Below are positions 1 to 6,830 of a stretch of 9,799 nt of DNA, piece by piece; the first letter of the stretch is position 1; each line of letters starts with the position of its first letter. Made by a program: the position numbers and the translations under genes. Location: assembly GCA_020025415.1 (NCBI GenBank), contig JAHHSB010000039.1, positions 1 through 9,799 on the forward strand, written 5' to 3'. Source of the DNA: Oscillibacter sp. GTDB lineage: Bacteria; Bacillota; Clostridia; Oscillospirales; Oscillospiraceae. Below the pieces are notes generated by a model. It saw nothing but the letters and a program-made list of their open reading frames with translations, ran no database searches and was not told the DNA's origin.

Positions 1-762
1 GGGAGTGGGCGGGGTAATGCCCAGGCCCAGGAAGCTCAAAGAGGCGGCGGAGAGTATCGCGATGGCGATACTCATGGTGGCCTGCACAATGATGGGAGCC
101 AGGCAGTTGGGCAGGATATGCTTGACGATCATGCGGAAGTCGCTGGCACCGATGGAGCGGGCCGCCTCGATGTACTCCATCTGCTTGACGGAGAGGATCT
201 GGGCGCGGACGATACGGGCATAGCCCGGAATGGCACCGATGCCCACGGCGATAATCAGGTTCATCAGACCGGGATCCAGAGCGGTGGCAATGGACAGGGC
301 CAGCAGGATATTGGGAATAGCCAGCAGCACGTCCACTACGCGCATGATGAAGTTGTCCACCTTCTCGTTATAGAAACCGGCGATGCAGCCCAGGATCACG
401 CCGATGGCGCAGGAGAAGGTAACGGAGACCAGGCCCACGGCCAGAGAGTACCGGGCGCCGTAGATCAAACGGCTGAGAATATCCCGGCCATAGTCATCGG
501 TACCCAGCAGGAACTCCTTGCAGGGCAGCAGGAACTGCCGGTTCAGGTCCTGATCGTCCCAGCCGTAGGGGGCGATGAAGTCGGCAAAAACAGCCATGAT
601 GATCAGCAAAACCACAATGATCAGGCTGACCACGGCCATTTTGTTTTTCATAAAGCGGCCGATGACCTCTTTGGCCTGGCTCTGCTTTTTGATTACAACG
701 GTTTCAGCCGCAACAGTGGCCTCGTCATCGAGGGACACATTGTTTTCGATGTACTCAGCCAT
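1..762 (-). CDS. DppC/OppC-type ABC transporter permease (partial, 3' end outside window)
   Basis: Inner-membrane permease subunit of a peptide/opine/nickel-class ABC importer; it should pair with the DppB-type protein encoded just upstream. I translated the reverse strand from ATG at 762: 254 codons stay open to the window edge. The first ~35 residues are a polar cytoplasmic tail, followed by a membrane segment (about residues 38-55) and the LGTDDYGRD motif typical of DppC-type N-termini. The ATPase-docking EAA loop is seen as EAARSIGAS, followed by HILPN. The frame ends in the FLGLGITPP stretch typical of this family, so roughly 30-40 C-terminal residues are missing. AAGGAGG lies 9 nt before the start. 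Its ATG overlaps the stop of the upstream permease gene by 8 nt (ATGGCTGA), indicating translational coupling. The transported substrate cannot be told from sequence. Confidence 0.93.
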   Translation of the reverse strand, partial: MAEYIENNVSLDDEATVAAETVVIKKQSQAKEVIGRFMKNKMAVVSLIIVVLLIIMAVFADFIAPYGWDDQDLNRQFLLPCKEFLLGTDDYGRDILSRLIYGARYSLAVGLVSVTFSCAIGVILGCIAGFYNEKVDNFIMRVVDVLLAIPNILLALSIATALDPGLMNLIIAVGIGAIPGYARIVRAQILSVKQMEYIEAARSIGASDFRMIVKHILPNCLAPIIVQATMSIAIAILSAASLSFLGLGITPPTP

Positions 763-1729
763 TGACAGCAGCCTCCTTTTCTACAATGTCCTTTGCCTTG
801 GGACGGATGTACTGAGAGCGGATGCGAGGATCCACGAATGCATAGAGAATATCGATGAGCAGGTTGACGATACAGGTGACGAAGGCGATGAACAAAACGC
901 CGCCCTGCACCACCGGGGAGTTGTGCAGCTTGATGGAGTCCACCATCAGTTTGCCGATACCGGCGATGGAGAAGATGGTTTCGGCCATGACGGCACCGCC
1001 CATCAGACGACCGAACTGCAGGCCGGCCACGGTGATGATGGGGATTAGAGCGTTGGGCAGGGCATGGCGCAGAATGACCATGCTCTCTTTCTGGCCCTTA
1101 GCCCGGGCGGTACGGATGTAATCCTGGCGAACCACCTCCAGCATACTCGAACGGGTCATACGCATGATGGTAGCTGTGGAGTTCATGCCCAGAGAGATGA
1201 CTGGCAGGATCCAGGCCAGCGGGGTGGCCAGACCGGATGTTGGCAGCCAGCCTAGGCTTACGGAGAATATTATGATCAGCATCATCGCTAGCCAGAAGTT
1301 TGGCATGGATACGCCCAACAAGGAGAACGATGTTGCAACGGTGTCGAAAATAGAATATTGTTTCGTGGCGGAGATAATGCCCAGGGCCACGCCCAGGATC
1401 AGGGAGACGAGGATGCCCGCCAGGGAGAGTTTCAGGGTGGTGGGGAAGCGGTCCAGCAGCTCGTCCAAAACGGGACGCTTGGTGGAATAAGAAGTGCCTA
1501 AATCACCATGCAGCACACCCTTCATGTAATTGATGTACTGGGTCAGGTAGGGATCATTGAGTTTTAATTCTTCACGCAGCTGTTCTTTCTGCTCGATAGT
1601 GGCGCTGTCACCCAGCAGCATATCCGCCGCGTCGCCCGGAGTCAGATAAGACATGGTGAAAATGATCAGCGACACGTCGAACAGCACCGGGATCATCATT
1701 AAAACGCGTTTGATAATAAAACGAAGCAT
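755..1729 (-). CDS. DppB/OppB-type ABC transporter permease
   Basis: Membrane permease subunit of a peptide-class ABC importer, 324 residues, normal length for the family. The N-terminus is MLRFIIKRVL followed by a membrane helix and the LTPGD motif at residues 29-33, both diagnostic of DppB/OppB proteins. GDLGTSY is at 75-81. Further hydrophobic segments lie near 101-120, 132-158, 170-182, 228-245 and 274-298. The EAA loop for ATPase contact is at about 203-226 (YIRTARAKG, then RHALPNA). AAAGGAG lies about 7 nt before ATG. It follows the binding-protein gene after a 90-nt gap with a hairpin and overlaps the next permease by 8 nt. Codons for residues ~122-164 are noticeably richer in A/T-ending and rarer types than the rest of the gene. 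Confidence 0.95.
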   Translation of the reverse strand: MLRFIIKRVLMMIPVLFDVSLIIFTMSYLTPGDAADMLLGDSATIEQKEQLREELKLNDPYLTQYINYMKGVLHGDLGTSYSTKRPVLDELLDRFPTTLKLSLAGILVSLILGVALGIISATKQYSIFDTVATSFSLLGVSMPNFWLAMMLIIIFSVSLGWLPTSGLATPLAWILPVISLGMNSTATIMRMTRSSMLEVVRQDYIRTARAKGQKESMVILRHALPNALIPIITVAGLQFGRLMGGAVMAETIFSIAGIGKLMVDSIKLHNSPVVQGGVLFIAFVTCIVNLLIDILYAFVDPRIRSQYIRPKAKDIVEKEAAVNG

Positions 1730-1761
1730 GCGACAACTCCTTTCTCATAAAATCGCAAGGG

Positions 1762-1792
1762 GGTGCACCTCAGCGATCAGCTGAGGTGCACC
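1762..1792 (-). repeat. Inverted repeat (hairpin) between binding-protein and permease genes
   Basis: Perfect 13-bp arms (1762-1774 and 1780-1792) with a 5-nt loop GATCA. It sits in the 90-nt gap between the lipoprotein stop and the permease start, so it would form in the operon mRNA. On the minus strand the stem is followed by CCCCTTGCG and only a short T4, so it is not a classical intrinsic terminator. Inference: a partial terminator or mRNA-3'-end stabiliser that lets the binding protein be made in excess over the permeases. Confidence 0.75.
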
Positions 1793-1819
1793 TCTTTGCG
1801 TTTAACGCGGGAAAAGTTC

Positions 1820-3340
1820 TCAGTTGGCTACAGTGATGTTCTCCATTTTCAGGTAGTTCATGGCGTCAAACTCAAAGCCCTCCACCTTGTCGGAGACAGC
1901 GTAGATGGTGCTCTTGAAGGCGATGGGAATGCTCCAGCGGGCCTCCCACAAATAGTCGCAGATCTCGTTGTAGGCCGCAGCACGCTCTTCCGCGTTGTAC
2001 AGGGTCTTGGCGTGGGCCAGCATGGCGTCCAGCTCGTCATTGTTGGAGTTGAGACGATCGCCGAAAGCGGAATCGTAAATGATCAGGGTGCTGGCGGGGT
2101 CAGAGGCGCTGCCGTTGCGGATACCTACCTGCAGGGTGTTGCCCTGAGCCAGGTAAGCGGCGACCTCGGAGGTGGAAACGTTGGTGGTCACGCCGATCTG
2201 CTTCCACATGTTCTGGACAGCCTCGGTGATGCGCTGCATCTCCTCCAGGGGCTGGACCACGAAGTTGATGGTCAGGCCGTCTTGATAACCGGCCTCGGCC
2301 AGCAGCTCTTTGGCCTTGTCCACATCGTACAGATTGGGATCATAGGTCTTGGCGCCCAGCAGCGTGGTGGGCATGATGCTGTCGGCTACGGTGGCGGTCT
2401 CGCCGTAAACGGCCTTCACAATAGCTTCCCGGTCAATGGCATAGACCAGAGCCTGACGGACACGGATGTCGGACAGGACGGGATCCTGCATATTGAAGGT
2501 GATAGTGGTGTACTGATAGCCGGGGCCCATTTCCACGCTGACGCCCTCGGTTCCCTGCAGACGGTTGACCTCGCTGGCCAGCACGTTCAGGCACAGGTCG
2601 GCGCCGCCGGTTTCCATCTCGACCACACGGCTGGCAGACTCGGTGATGATCTTATAGACCAGGTTGGGGGTCTTGGCAGTGCCGTTCCAGTAGTCCTCGT
2701 TGGCGGTCAGGTCCAGCTCGGTGCCAGTGACCCAGTCGGTCAGCTTGTAGGGGCCGGTGCCCACGGGGCTGCGGCCGAAAGCGTCCTCGCCCATCTCTTC
2801 CACTGCGCGCTTGCAGACAATGCCGCCGCGCTGAGAGTTCAGGGTGTCAAAGATGGAGGCGTCGGGGGTCTTCAGCTTGATCTCCACCGTCAGGTCGTCA
2901 ATGACCTTGGTGTTCTCGGGATCAAAAGTGATGAAGGTAGAGGAGCTGCCGGGGTTGGAGCAGGCCCGCTCAATGGTGTAGCGGACATCCTCAGCAGTCA
3001 GGGGATCGCCGTTGTGGAACTTGACGTCATCCCGCAGATAGAAGCGGAAAGTGGTGTCGTCGATCTGCTCCCATCTCTCGGCCAGGCAGGGAACGGGCTG
3101 CTTGTTCTCATCCAGCATCACCAGGGTGTCGTAGATCTGGGTGGTCACAGCACCGCAGGACATTTTGCCCTGAGCCTGGGGATCCAGCGTGGTGGGCTCT
3201 TCCCAGTGGGCAATGGTGATGGTATCCTTGTAGCCGCCTTCGGAAGAATCGTCGTTAGACGAACCGCAGCCGGCCAGGGGGATCATCATAGCCGCAGCCA
3301 GCAGCAGGGCAAAGATACGGGTTCTTCTTTTCAGTCTCAT
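1820..3340 (-). CDS. ABC transporter substrate-binding lipoprotein, family 5 (SBP_bac_5)
   Basis: Extracellular, membrane-anchored solute receptor that delivers ligand to the permeases encoded downstream. It has 506 residues. The N-terminus has basic residues (MRLKRRTR), a hydrophobic core and the lipobox LAGC with the lipidated Cys at 25; a Ser/Asp/Gly-rich linker follows. Family-5 landmarks are WEEPTTLDP (46-54), LRDDVKFHNGDPLTAEDV (102-119), VGTGPYKL (193-200), and RVRQALVYAIDREAIV (293-308) with VYGETATVADSIMP after it. AAAGGAGG lies about 9 nt before ATG. The family binds di/oligopeptides, opines, nickel chelates, sugars and other solutes, so ligand class cannot be assigned. Lying between an RraA-like gene and permeases, and divergent from amidase genes, it probably feeds that catabolic module. 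Confidence 0.95.
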   Translation of the reverse strand: MRLKRRTRIFALLLAAAMMIPLAGCGSSNDDSSEGGYKDTITIAHWEEPTTLDPQAQGKMSCGAVTTQIYDTLVMLDENKQPVPCLAERWEQIDDTTFRFYLRDDVKFHNGDPLTAEDVRYTIERACSNPGSSSTFITFDPENTKVIDDLTVEIKLKTPDASIFDTLNSQRGGIVCKRAVEEMGEDAFGRSPVGTGPYKLTDWVTGTELDLTANEDYWNGTAKTPNLVYKIITESASRVVEMETGGADLCLNVLASEVNRLQGTEGVSVEMGPGYQYTTITFNMQDPVLSDIRVRQALVYAIDREAIVKAVYGETATVADSIMPTTLLGAKTYDPNLYDVDKAKELLAEAGYQDGLTINFVVQPLEEMQRITEAVQNMWKQIGVTTNVSTSEVAAYLAQGNTLQVGIRNGSASDPASTLIIYDSAFGDRLNSNNDELDAMLAHAKTLYNAEERAAAYNEICDYLWEARWSIPIAFKSTIYAVSDKVEGFEFDAMNYLKMENITVAN

Positions 3341-3458
3341 GTGTGTGTATCCTCCTTTTGTATTCTATAAGCTTCTAATGGGCGGGGAGTTCCTCAGGCG
3401 CTTCCAGCCTCTACCTGCCGGGAACAGCCTCCCCCATGAAGTGCGGGGGAATCAAAAA

Positions 3459-4127
3459 TCAATCATCCAATTTTTTCAGCTCGGCGATCCGGTCGGCAAG
3501 CCCTTCAGTAAACAGCCGATCCACATTCCAGTAGGGCTGCCCGCCGGCAAGGAAGTGCTGACGGAGGCTGACCTCTCTGGCAACGGAGGCCTCGGCCTTT
3601 TCCAGAGCGTCCTCATAGCCGTCGGGAGGCAGGACCACCACGCCGTCGGCATCGCCGAAGACGATGTCGCCCGGATGCACCGCGGCGCCGGAGCAGACGA
3701 TGGGGATATCCACCTCGCCGGTGGCACCGTAAACCATGGTGGTCACCACGGAGATGCCGGTGCAGAACACGGGGATCTCCAGCTTTTCAATGCCCCGGGA
3801 GTCGGTGGCGGGGCCGTCAATCACGATGCCGGCCATGCCCTGACTCTGGGCATAGGTGGCCACCATTTCACCGCAGCAGGCGAAGGTGTCATCGCCGCAG
3901 CGGTCCACTACGATGACCGAGCCCTTGGGGGCGTGCTTGATACCATAATATAATGCGCAAGAATCCCGGCCGGAAATCCGGACCGTGTAGGCCGGGCCGA
4001 TCATCCGACGGTCATCCCGACGGATGGGCTTCATCTCCGGACGCATAAAACCGCCGCCGATGTAGTGGCCCACCGTTGCCGGGTCTACCGCGAGAAAGCG
4101 CTTGATCAAAGCTTCATCCAAACGCAT
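3459..4127 (-). CDS. RraA-like family protein (HMG/CHA aldolase-like lyase)
   Basis: Cytoplasmic protein of 222 residues in the RraA / 4-hydroxy-4-methyl-2-oxoglutarate aldolase fold family, members of which cleave or decarboxylate 2-oxo acids or, as RraA, inhibit RNase E. Landmarks: GGGFMRPEMKPI (24-35), GPAYTV (44-49), the active-site loop GEMVATYAQSQGMAG (86-100), IDGPATDS (103-110), and HPGDIVFGDADGVVVLP (151-167). The aldolase motif normally reads DGxxRD; here Arg is replaced by Thr108 while Asp109 stays, so aldolase activity is doubtful. The start at 4127 is chosen because AAGGAGG lies 11 nt upstream; the open frame extends back to 4241, but the extra residues are Pro/Arg-rich and unlike the family. 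It heads the importer operon, 118 nt before the lipoprotein gene. Low-specificity RNase-E regulation is unlikely in a clostridium; a catabolic role is inferred from neighbours. Confidence 0.87.
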   Translation of the reverse strand: MRLDEALIKRFLAVDPATVGHYIGGGFMRPEMKPIRRDDRRMIGPAYTVRISGRDSCALYYGIKHAPKGSVIVVDRCGDDTFACCGEMVATYAQSQGMAGIVIDGPATDSRGIEKLEIPVFCTGISVVTTMVYGATGEVDIPIVCSGAAVHPGDIVFGDADGVVVLPPDGYEDALEKAEASVAREVSLRQHFLAGGQPYWNVDRLFTEGLADRIAELKKLDD

Positions 4128-4138
4128 GCTTCCTGATT

Positions 4139-4145
4139 CCTCCTT
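4139..4145 (-). promoter_or_regulatory. Ribosome binding site fixing the RraA-like start
   Basis: AAGGAGG on the minus strand, 11 nt from ATG at 4127. It overlaps the codons of the other in-frame ATG at 4148, which argues that 4127 is the true start. Confidence 0.75.
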
Positions 4146-4171
4146 CATCCTGGGGCGGCGGCGCCAGGATG
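4146..4171 (-). repeat. Inverted repeat abutting the RraA-like ribosome site
   Basis: Perfect 8-bp arms CATCCTGG (4146-4153) and CCAGGATG (4164-4171) around a 10-nt GC-rich loop. In the minus-strand mRNA this hairpin ends right next to the AAGGAGG at 4139-4145. It could affect access of ribosomes; this is inference. Confidence 0.5.
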
Positions 4172-4265
4172 CTGTCGGTGCGCCGTCCTGAAAAGATCCT
4201 TTCCTGTCGGCAGGTGAATAGCCGACGGATAAATCCTGCATTTTTCAAAAAAAGCACTGAAAAGA

Positions 4266-4294
4266 TTGACAGGCCTTTTTGGGTGCAGTAATAT
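4266..4294 (+). promoter_or_regulatory. Sigma-A-type promoter for the creatininase-nitrilase-gntR operon
   Basis: Perfect -35 TTGACA (4266-4271), 17-nt spacer, and -10 TAATAT (4289-4294, four of six consensus bases). The expected transcription start is near 4301, giving a leader of about 215 nt before the creatininase-like ATG. The -10 lies inside the first AGTAATAT copy, so a protein bound there would block RNA polymerase. Confidence 0.65.
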
Positions 4295-4328
4295 GAAACG
4301 CAGATCAGTAATATACTAATATATTACT
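4287..4328. promoter_or_regulatory. Candidate operator: three AGTAATAT copies, two forming a palindrome
   Basis: AGTAATAT occurs at 4287-4294 and 4307-4314 in direct orientation, 20 bp apart start to start, and inverted at 4321-4328. The second and third copies form a perfect palindrome with 9-bp arms AGTAATATA (4307-4315) and TATATTACT (4320-4328) and a 4-nt spacer CTAA. Copies one and three contain the -10 boxes of the two opposed promoters. The GntR/FCD protein encoded at the end of the plus operon is the obvious candidate binder; that link is inference. Confidence 0.6.
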
Positions 4329-4349
4329 CATGGCAAGGTGTTTTTTCAA
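4321..4349 (-). promoter_or_regulatory. Sigma-A-type promoter for the RraA-like/importer operon
   Basis: Read on the minus strand: -35 TTGAAA (4349-4344), 17-nt spacer, -10 TAATAT (4326-4321). The predicted transcription start is near 4314, about 187 nt before the RraA-like ATG. It faces the plus-strand promoter at 4266-4294, so the two transcribed regions overlap by roughly a dozen bases at their 5' ends. Confidence 0.55.
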
Positions 4350-4515
4350 TGGCTTTTTCACGTTTCTGTAAGATTTGTCTAAAATTTATCAGAATGAAGG
4401 GCTAAAGTTGTTATTTTTGTTACATCTGTCTTGCTGGACGTAATCAATTGGAAAGTTCAACGAGATTTTGCAGGATTTTAAATGTAAAATTGCACGGAAA
4501 GGCAGTGGTATTACC

Positions 4516-5262
4516 ATGGAAGGAACCAACTGGATTAAGCTGATGAGCACCTCGGAATTTGCCGAGCGGAAGAAAAGCTGCGATACGGTCATTATTCCCG
4601 TGGGCGCGACGGAGGGGTATGGCCCCCATCTGCCCATGGGTTCGGATATTCTGGTGGCTCAGAAGATCTCCGAGCTGGTGGCAGAGCGGGTCAACGCCAT
4701 GATCGGCCCCTCTCTGGAGGTGGGTGAGTCTTACTCCCTCAACCGGTTCCCCGGGACGATGAGCCTGTCTCCTCAGGCATGGACGATGGCGTTCCACGAC
4801 ATTATGGACTCCCTGGTGAAGTGGGGCTTCCGTTACTTTATGGTCATCAACGGCCATGCAGGGAATGTGCCTCTGATCGGCCATGTGGCCCGGAGCATGC
4901 AGGATCAGTACGGTATCAAGTGCGCCCAGATCGACTGGTGGCGCTTTACCCAGGCCAAGGGCGTGGGGATCCTGGAAAACAGCGGGTGGAGAGCCCACGG
5001 CCACGCCAGCGAGTGCGGCACCTCAGTGATGCGCTACCTGTTCCCCGAGTATGTGGTGATGGAGAAGGCCGGCAAGGCCGATCCGGTCCGGGAGGCTTAT
5101 GAGCGGGATACCGATATCGTCACCTACGTGCCCTTTATCCAGACCGCGCCGGATGCGCTGCTGGGCGATGCCACCATCGGCACCGCGGAAAAGGGCCGCC
5201 AGATCGTGGAAAAGTGCGTGGACCGGATCGTGGAATACATGAAAGCGGAATTTGAGTGCTGA
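4516..5262 (+). CDS. Creatininase-family amidohydrolase
   Basis: Cytoplasmic hydrolase of the creatininase / MftE / ArfB fold, a metal-dependent family that opens lactam rings or cleaves formamide and peptide-like bonds. It has 248 residues, usual length ~240-260. Landmarks: IPVGATEGYGPHLPMGSD (27-44), NRFPGTMSL (76-84), INGHAGN (111-117), GHASECGTS (162-170) and GDATIGTAEKG (217-227). Expected metal ligands Glu33, Asp44 and His114 are present. The His of the usual ExHG motif is Tyr35, and the Glu of the usual HAGxxETS motif is Gly168, so one of two metal sites may be lost or altered. ATG at 4516 is preferred over an in-frame TTG at 4468: GGAAAGG lies ~13 nt upstream and the family N-terminus fits. 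First gene of a plus-strand operon, 13 nt before the nitrilase-like gene. Substrate unknown. Confidence 0.88.
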   Translation: MEGTNWIKLMSTSEFAERKKSCDTVIIPVGATEGYGPHLPMGSDILVAQKISELVAERVNAMIGPSLEVGESYSLNRFPGTMSLSPQAWTMAFHDIMDSLVKWGFRYFMVINGHAGNVPLIGHVARSMQDQYGIKCAQIDWWRFTQAKGVGILENSGWRAHGHASECGTSVMRYLFPEYVVMEKAGKADPVREAYERDTDIVTYVPFIQTAPDALLGDATIGTAEKGRQIVEKCVDRIVEYMKAEFEC

Positions 5263-5275
5263 AAGGGAGAGAACG

Positions 5276-6118
5276 ATGCTGAAAAAGAGTTATCTGGCCG
5301 GTGTGGTTCAGCTGGATCCCCGGGACAATTACGAAGAGAACCTGAAAATGGCCGAGGAGCTGATCGAAGAGGGCGCCGCCCTGGGCGCCAAGCTCCTGGT
5401 GCTGCCCGAAGTGTGGACCTATCAGGGCCCCCGTCCCATTGACCATGCAGAGGATATCCCCGGCGGCAGGTGCTTTGCCATGCTTTCCCGTCTGGCTGCC
5501 AAGTACGGCATCTGGATCCACGGCGGCAGCATCACCGAGCGCATCCCCGGCGACGATGTGAAAACCTATAACACCACCATGATGATCGCACCCGACGGCA
5601 CCCTGGCCGCCAAGTACCGCAAGCTTCACGCCTTTGACGTGGATGTGGAGGGTGCCGGCTCCTACCGGGAGTCTGACCGCAAGCGTACCGGCAGCGAAAT
5701 CGTGACCTGCGACATGGGGGATATGGGCAAGGCGGGCCTGTCCATCTGCTATGACGTCCGCTTTCCGGAGCTGTTCCGGCTTCAGGCCCTGGAGGGAGCG
5801 GACATCCTGTGCCTGCCCGCGGCGTTTTTGCTGATGACCGGCAAGGACCACTGGGAGCCCCTGATCCGGGCCCGGGCCATTGAAAACGGCTGTTATGTGC
5901 TGGCGGTGGGGCAGTGCGGACAGAAGCCCACGGCCCATATGTACGGCCACTCCATGATCGTGGATCCCTGGGGCAACGTGCTGGCTATGGCCGCCGACCG
6001 TCCCGGCGTGAGCGTTGCCAAGATCGACTGCGACTTTTTGCAGAAGGCCCGCAACCAGCTCTATACCCTGAGCAACCGCCGGCCGGACGTCTATACCCTC
6101 AAGAAGACCCGCGAGGAC
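5276..6118 (+). CDS. Nitrilase-superfamily carbon-nitrogen hydrolase (omega-amidase / Nit-like)
   Basis: Cytoplasmic amidase that hydrolyses a carbon-nitrogen bond through a thioester at a Cys. It has 280-281 residues, typical of the Nit/omega-amidase branch. The catalytic triad is visible: Glu45 in LVLPEVWTY, Lys116 in YRKLHAFDVD and Cys158 in SICYDVRFPEL. The YRKLHAFDVDVEG segment, the HWEPLIRARAIENGCYVLA block (192-210) and YGHSMIVDPWG (223-233) resemble omega-amidases and deaminated-glutathione amidases more than true nitrilases. ATG at 5276 is chosen for the GAAAGGGAGAG site 5-8 nt before it; the frame is also open from 5252, inside the previous gene. It is 13 nt downstream of the creatininase-like gene, so the two are surely co-translated or co-regulated. 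A two-step amide breakdown is inferred; natural substrate unknown. The stop codon is at 6119-6121. Confidence 0.93.
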
Positions 6119-6148
6119 TGATTCTAAAGTAAAGGTTGGAACCTACCC

Positions 6149-6823
6149 ATGCAAATGAGAGGATCGGAGGTATTTCAGCTCGTCCGGGACAAGATCATTT
6201 ATCTGGAGCTTGCCCCAGGATCGGTGATCCATGAAGCCCAGCTGGTGGAGCAGCTGCATGTCAGCCGTACCCCTGTGCGGGAGGCCCTCATCCGTCTGGG
6301 TGAGGAGATGCTGGTGCAGACCTATCCCCAGCGGGGTACCTACGTCACCAAGATCGACATGGACTATGTCCGCCAGCTGATGACCATGCGCAACATTCTG
6401 GAAACGGAGATCCTCAGCGAGCTGAGCCGGCAGCGCCCGGCTTTGAAAGAGGAGTTTGCGCCCCATATGTTCATGCTGGACCGGGCCATTCAGGGCCGGG
6501 ACATCATTGCCTATTTGAAAGCCGACGCCGCGTTCCACAGCCAGCTGTTCCGCATGGCCGGGTATCCCCTGATCTGGGAGCGGCTGCGCCGGTCCCTCAG
6601 CACCCGCTACCGGCTGCTGGATCTGCTTTCTGGCGATGAAGAGCTTTACCGGGTCTACGGGGAGCACGAGCAGATCTTAAGGTGTATCGAACAGGGTGAT
6701 GCTGCGGGCGTGCGGGAGGCGTTGGCGATCCACAACGACCCGGGCGCCATCCGGCAGCAGGAGCTGATGCGGCGGTACCCGGACTATTTCGTTACGTCGG
6801 AAGCTCCCGGGATCAATGCCTAG
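6149..6823 (+). CDS. GntR-family transcriptional regulator with FCD ligand domain
   Basis: DNA-binding repressor/activator of the FadR subfamily, 224 residues. The winged helix-turn-helix spans about residues 8-68, with recognition-helix region VSRTPVREALIRL (38-50) and wing QRGTYV (61-66). The all-helical FCD effector domain covers about 75-205. Candidate metal/ligand residues Asp126 and His130 (DAAFH), His173 (GEHEQ) and His195 (AIHND) are all present, so it probably binds a carboxylate effector. Last gene of the creatininase-nitrilase operon, 27 nt after the nitrilase-like stop and directly before an intrinsic terminator. The likely operator is the AGTAATAT cluster in the divergent promoter region, which would give autoregulation and control of the importer. 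An ATG two codons later (6155) is a possible alternative start. Confidence 0.94.
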   Translation: MQMRGSEVFQLVRDKIIYLELAPGSVIHEAQLVEQLHVSRTPVREALIRLGEEMLVQTYPQRGTYVTKIDMDYVRQLMTMRNILETEILSELSRQRPALKEEFAPHMFMLDRAIQGRDIIAYLKADAAFHSQLFRMAGYPLIWERLRRSLSTRYRLLDLLSGDEELYRVYGEHEQILRCIEQGDAAGVREALAIHNDPGAIRQQELMRRYPDYFVTSEAPGINA

Positions 6824-6830
6824 CCTTATT

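Noticed and set aside
1763..3370. Very long open frame (535 codons) on the plus strand antisense to the binding-protein gene
   Set aside because: Its product is low-complexity, Gly/Val/His/Gln-rich and matches no family. The opposite strand encodes a full lipoprotein with lipobox and family motifs, so this is a codon-bias shadow.
3430..3450. TCCCCC/GGGGGA inverted repeat between the RraA-like and lipoprotein genes
   Set aside because: Only a 6-bp stem with a 9-nt loop and no T-run after it. The 118-nt gap otherwise shows only the lipoprotein ribosome site; not a convincing terminator.
4128..4241. N-terminal extension of the RraA-like frame to 4241
   Set aside because: The added residues are Arg/Pro-rich and not family-like, and AAGGAGG at 4139-4145 points to the ATG at 4127.
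4293..4306. Possible catabolite-response (cre) site, TGAAACGCAGATCA
   Set aside because: It shares the ends of the cre consensus but has about four mismatches, including the central CG position.
4468..4515. Upstream TTG start for the creatininase-like gene
   Set aside because: It has no good ribosome site and adds 16 residues unlike the family. ATG at 4516 gives the normal N-terminus.
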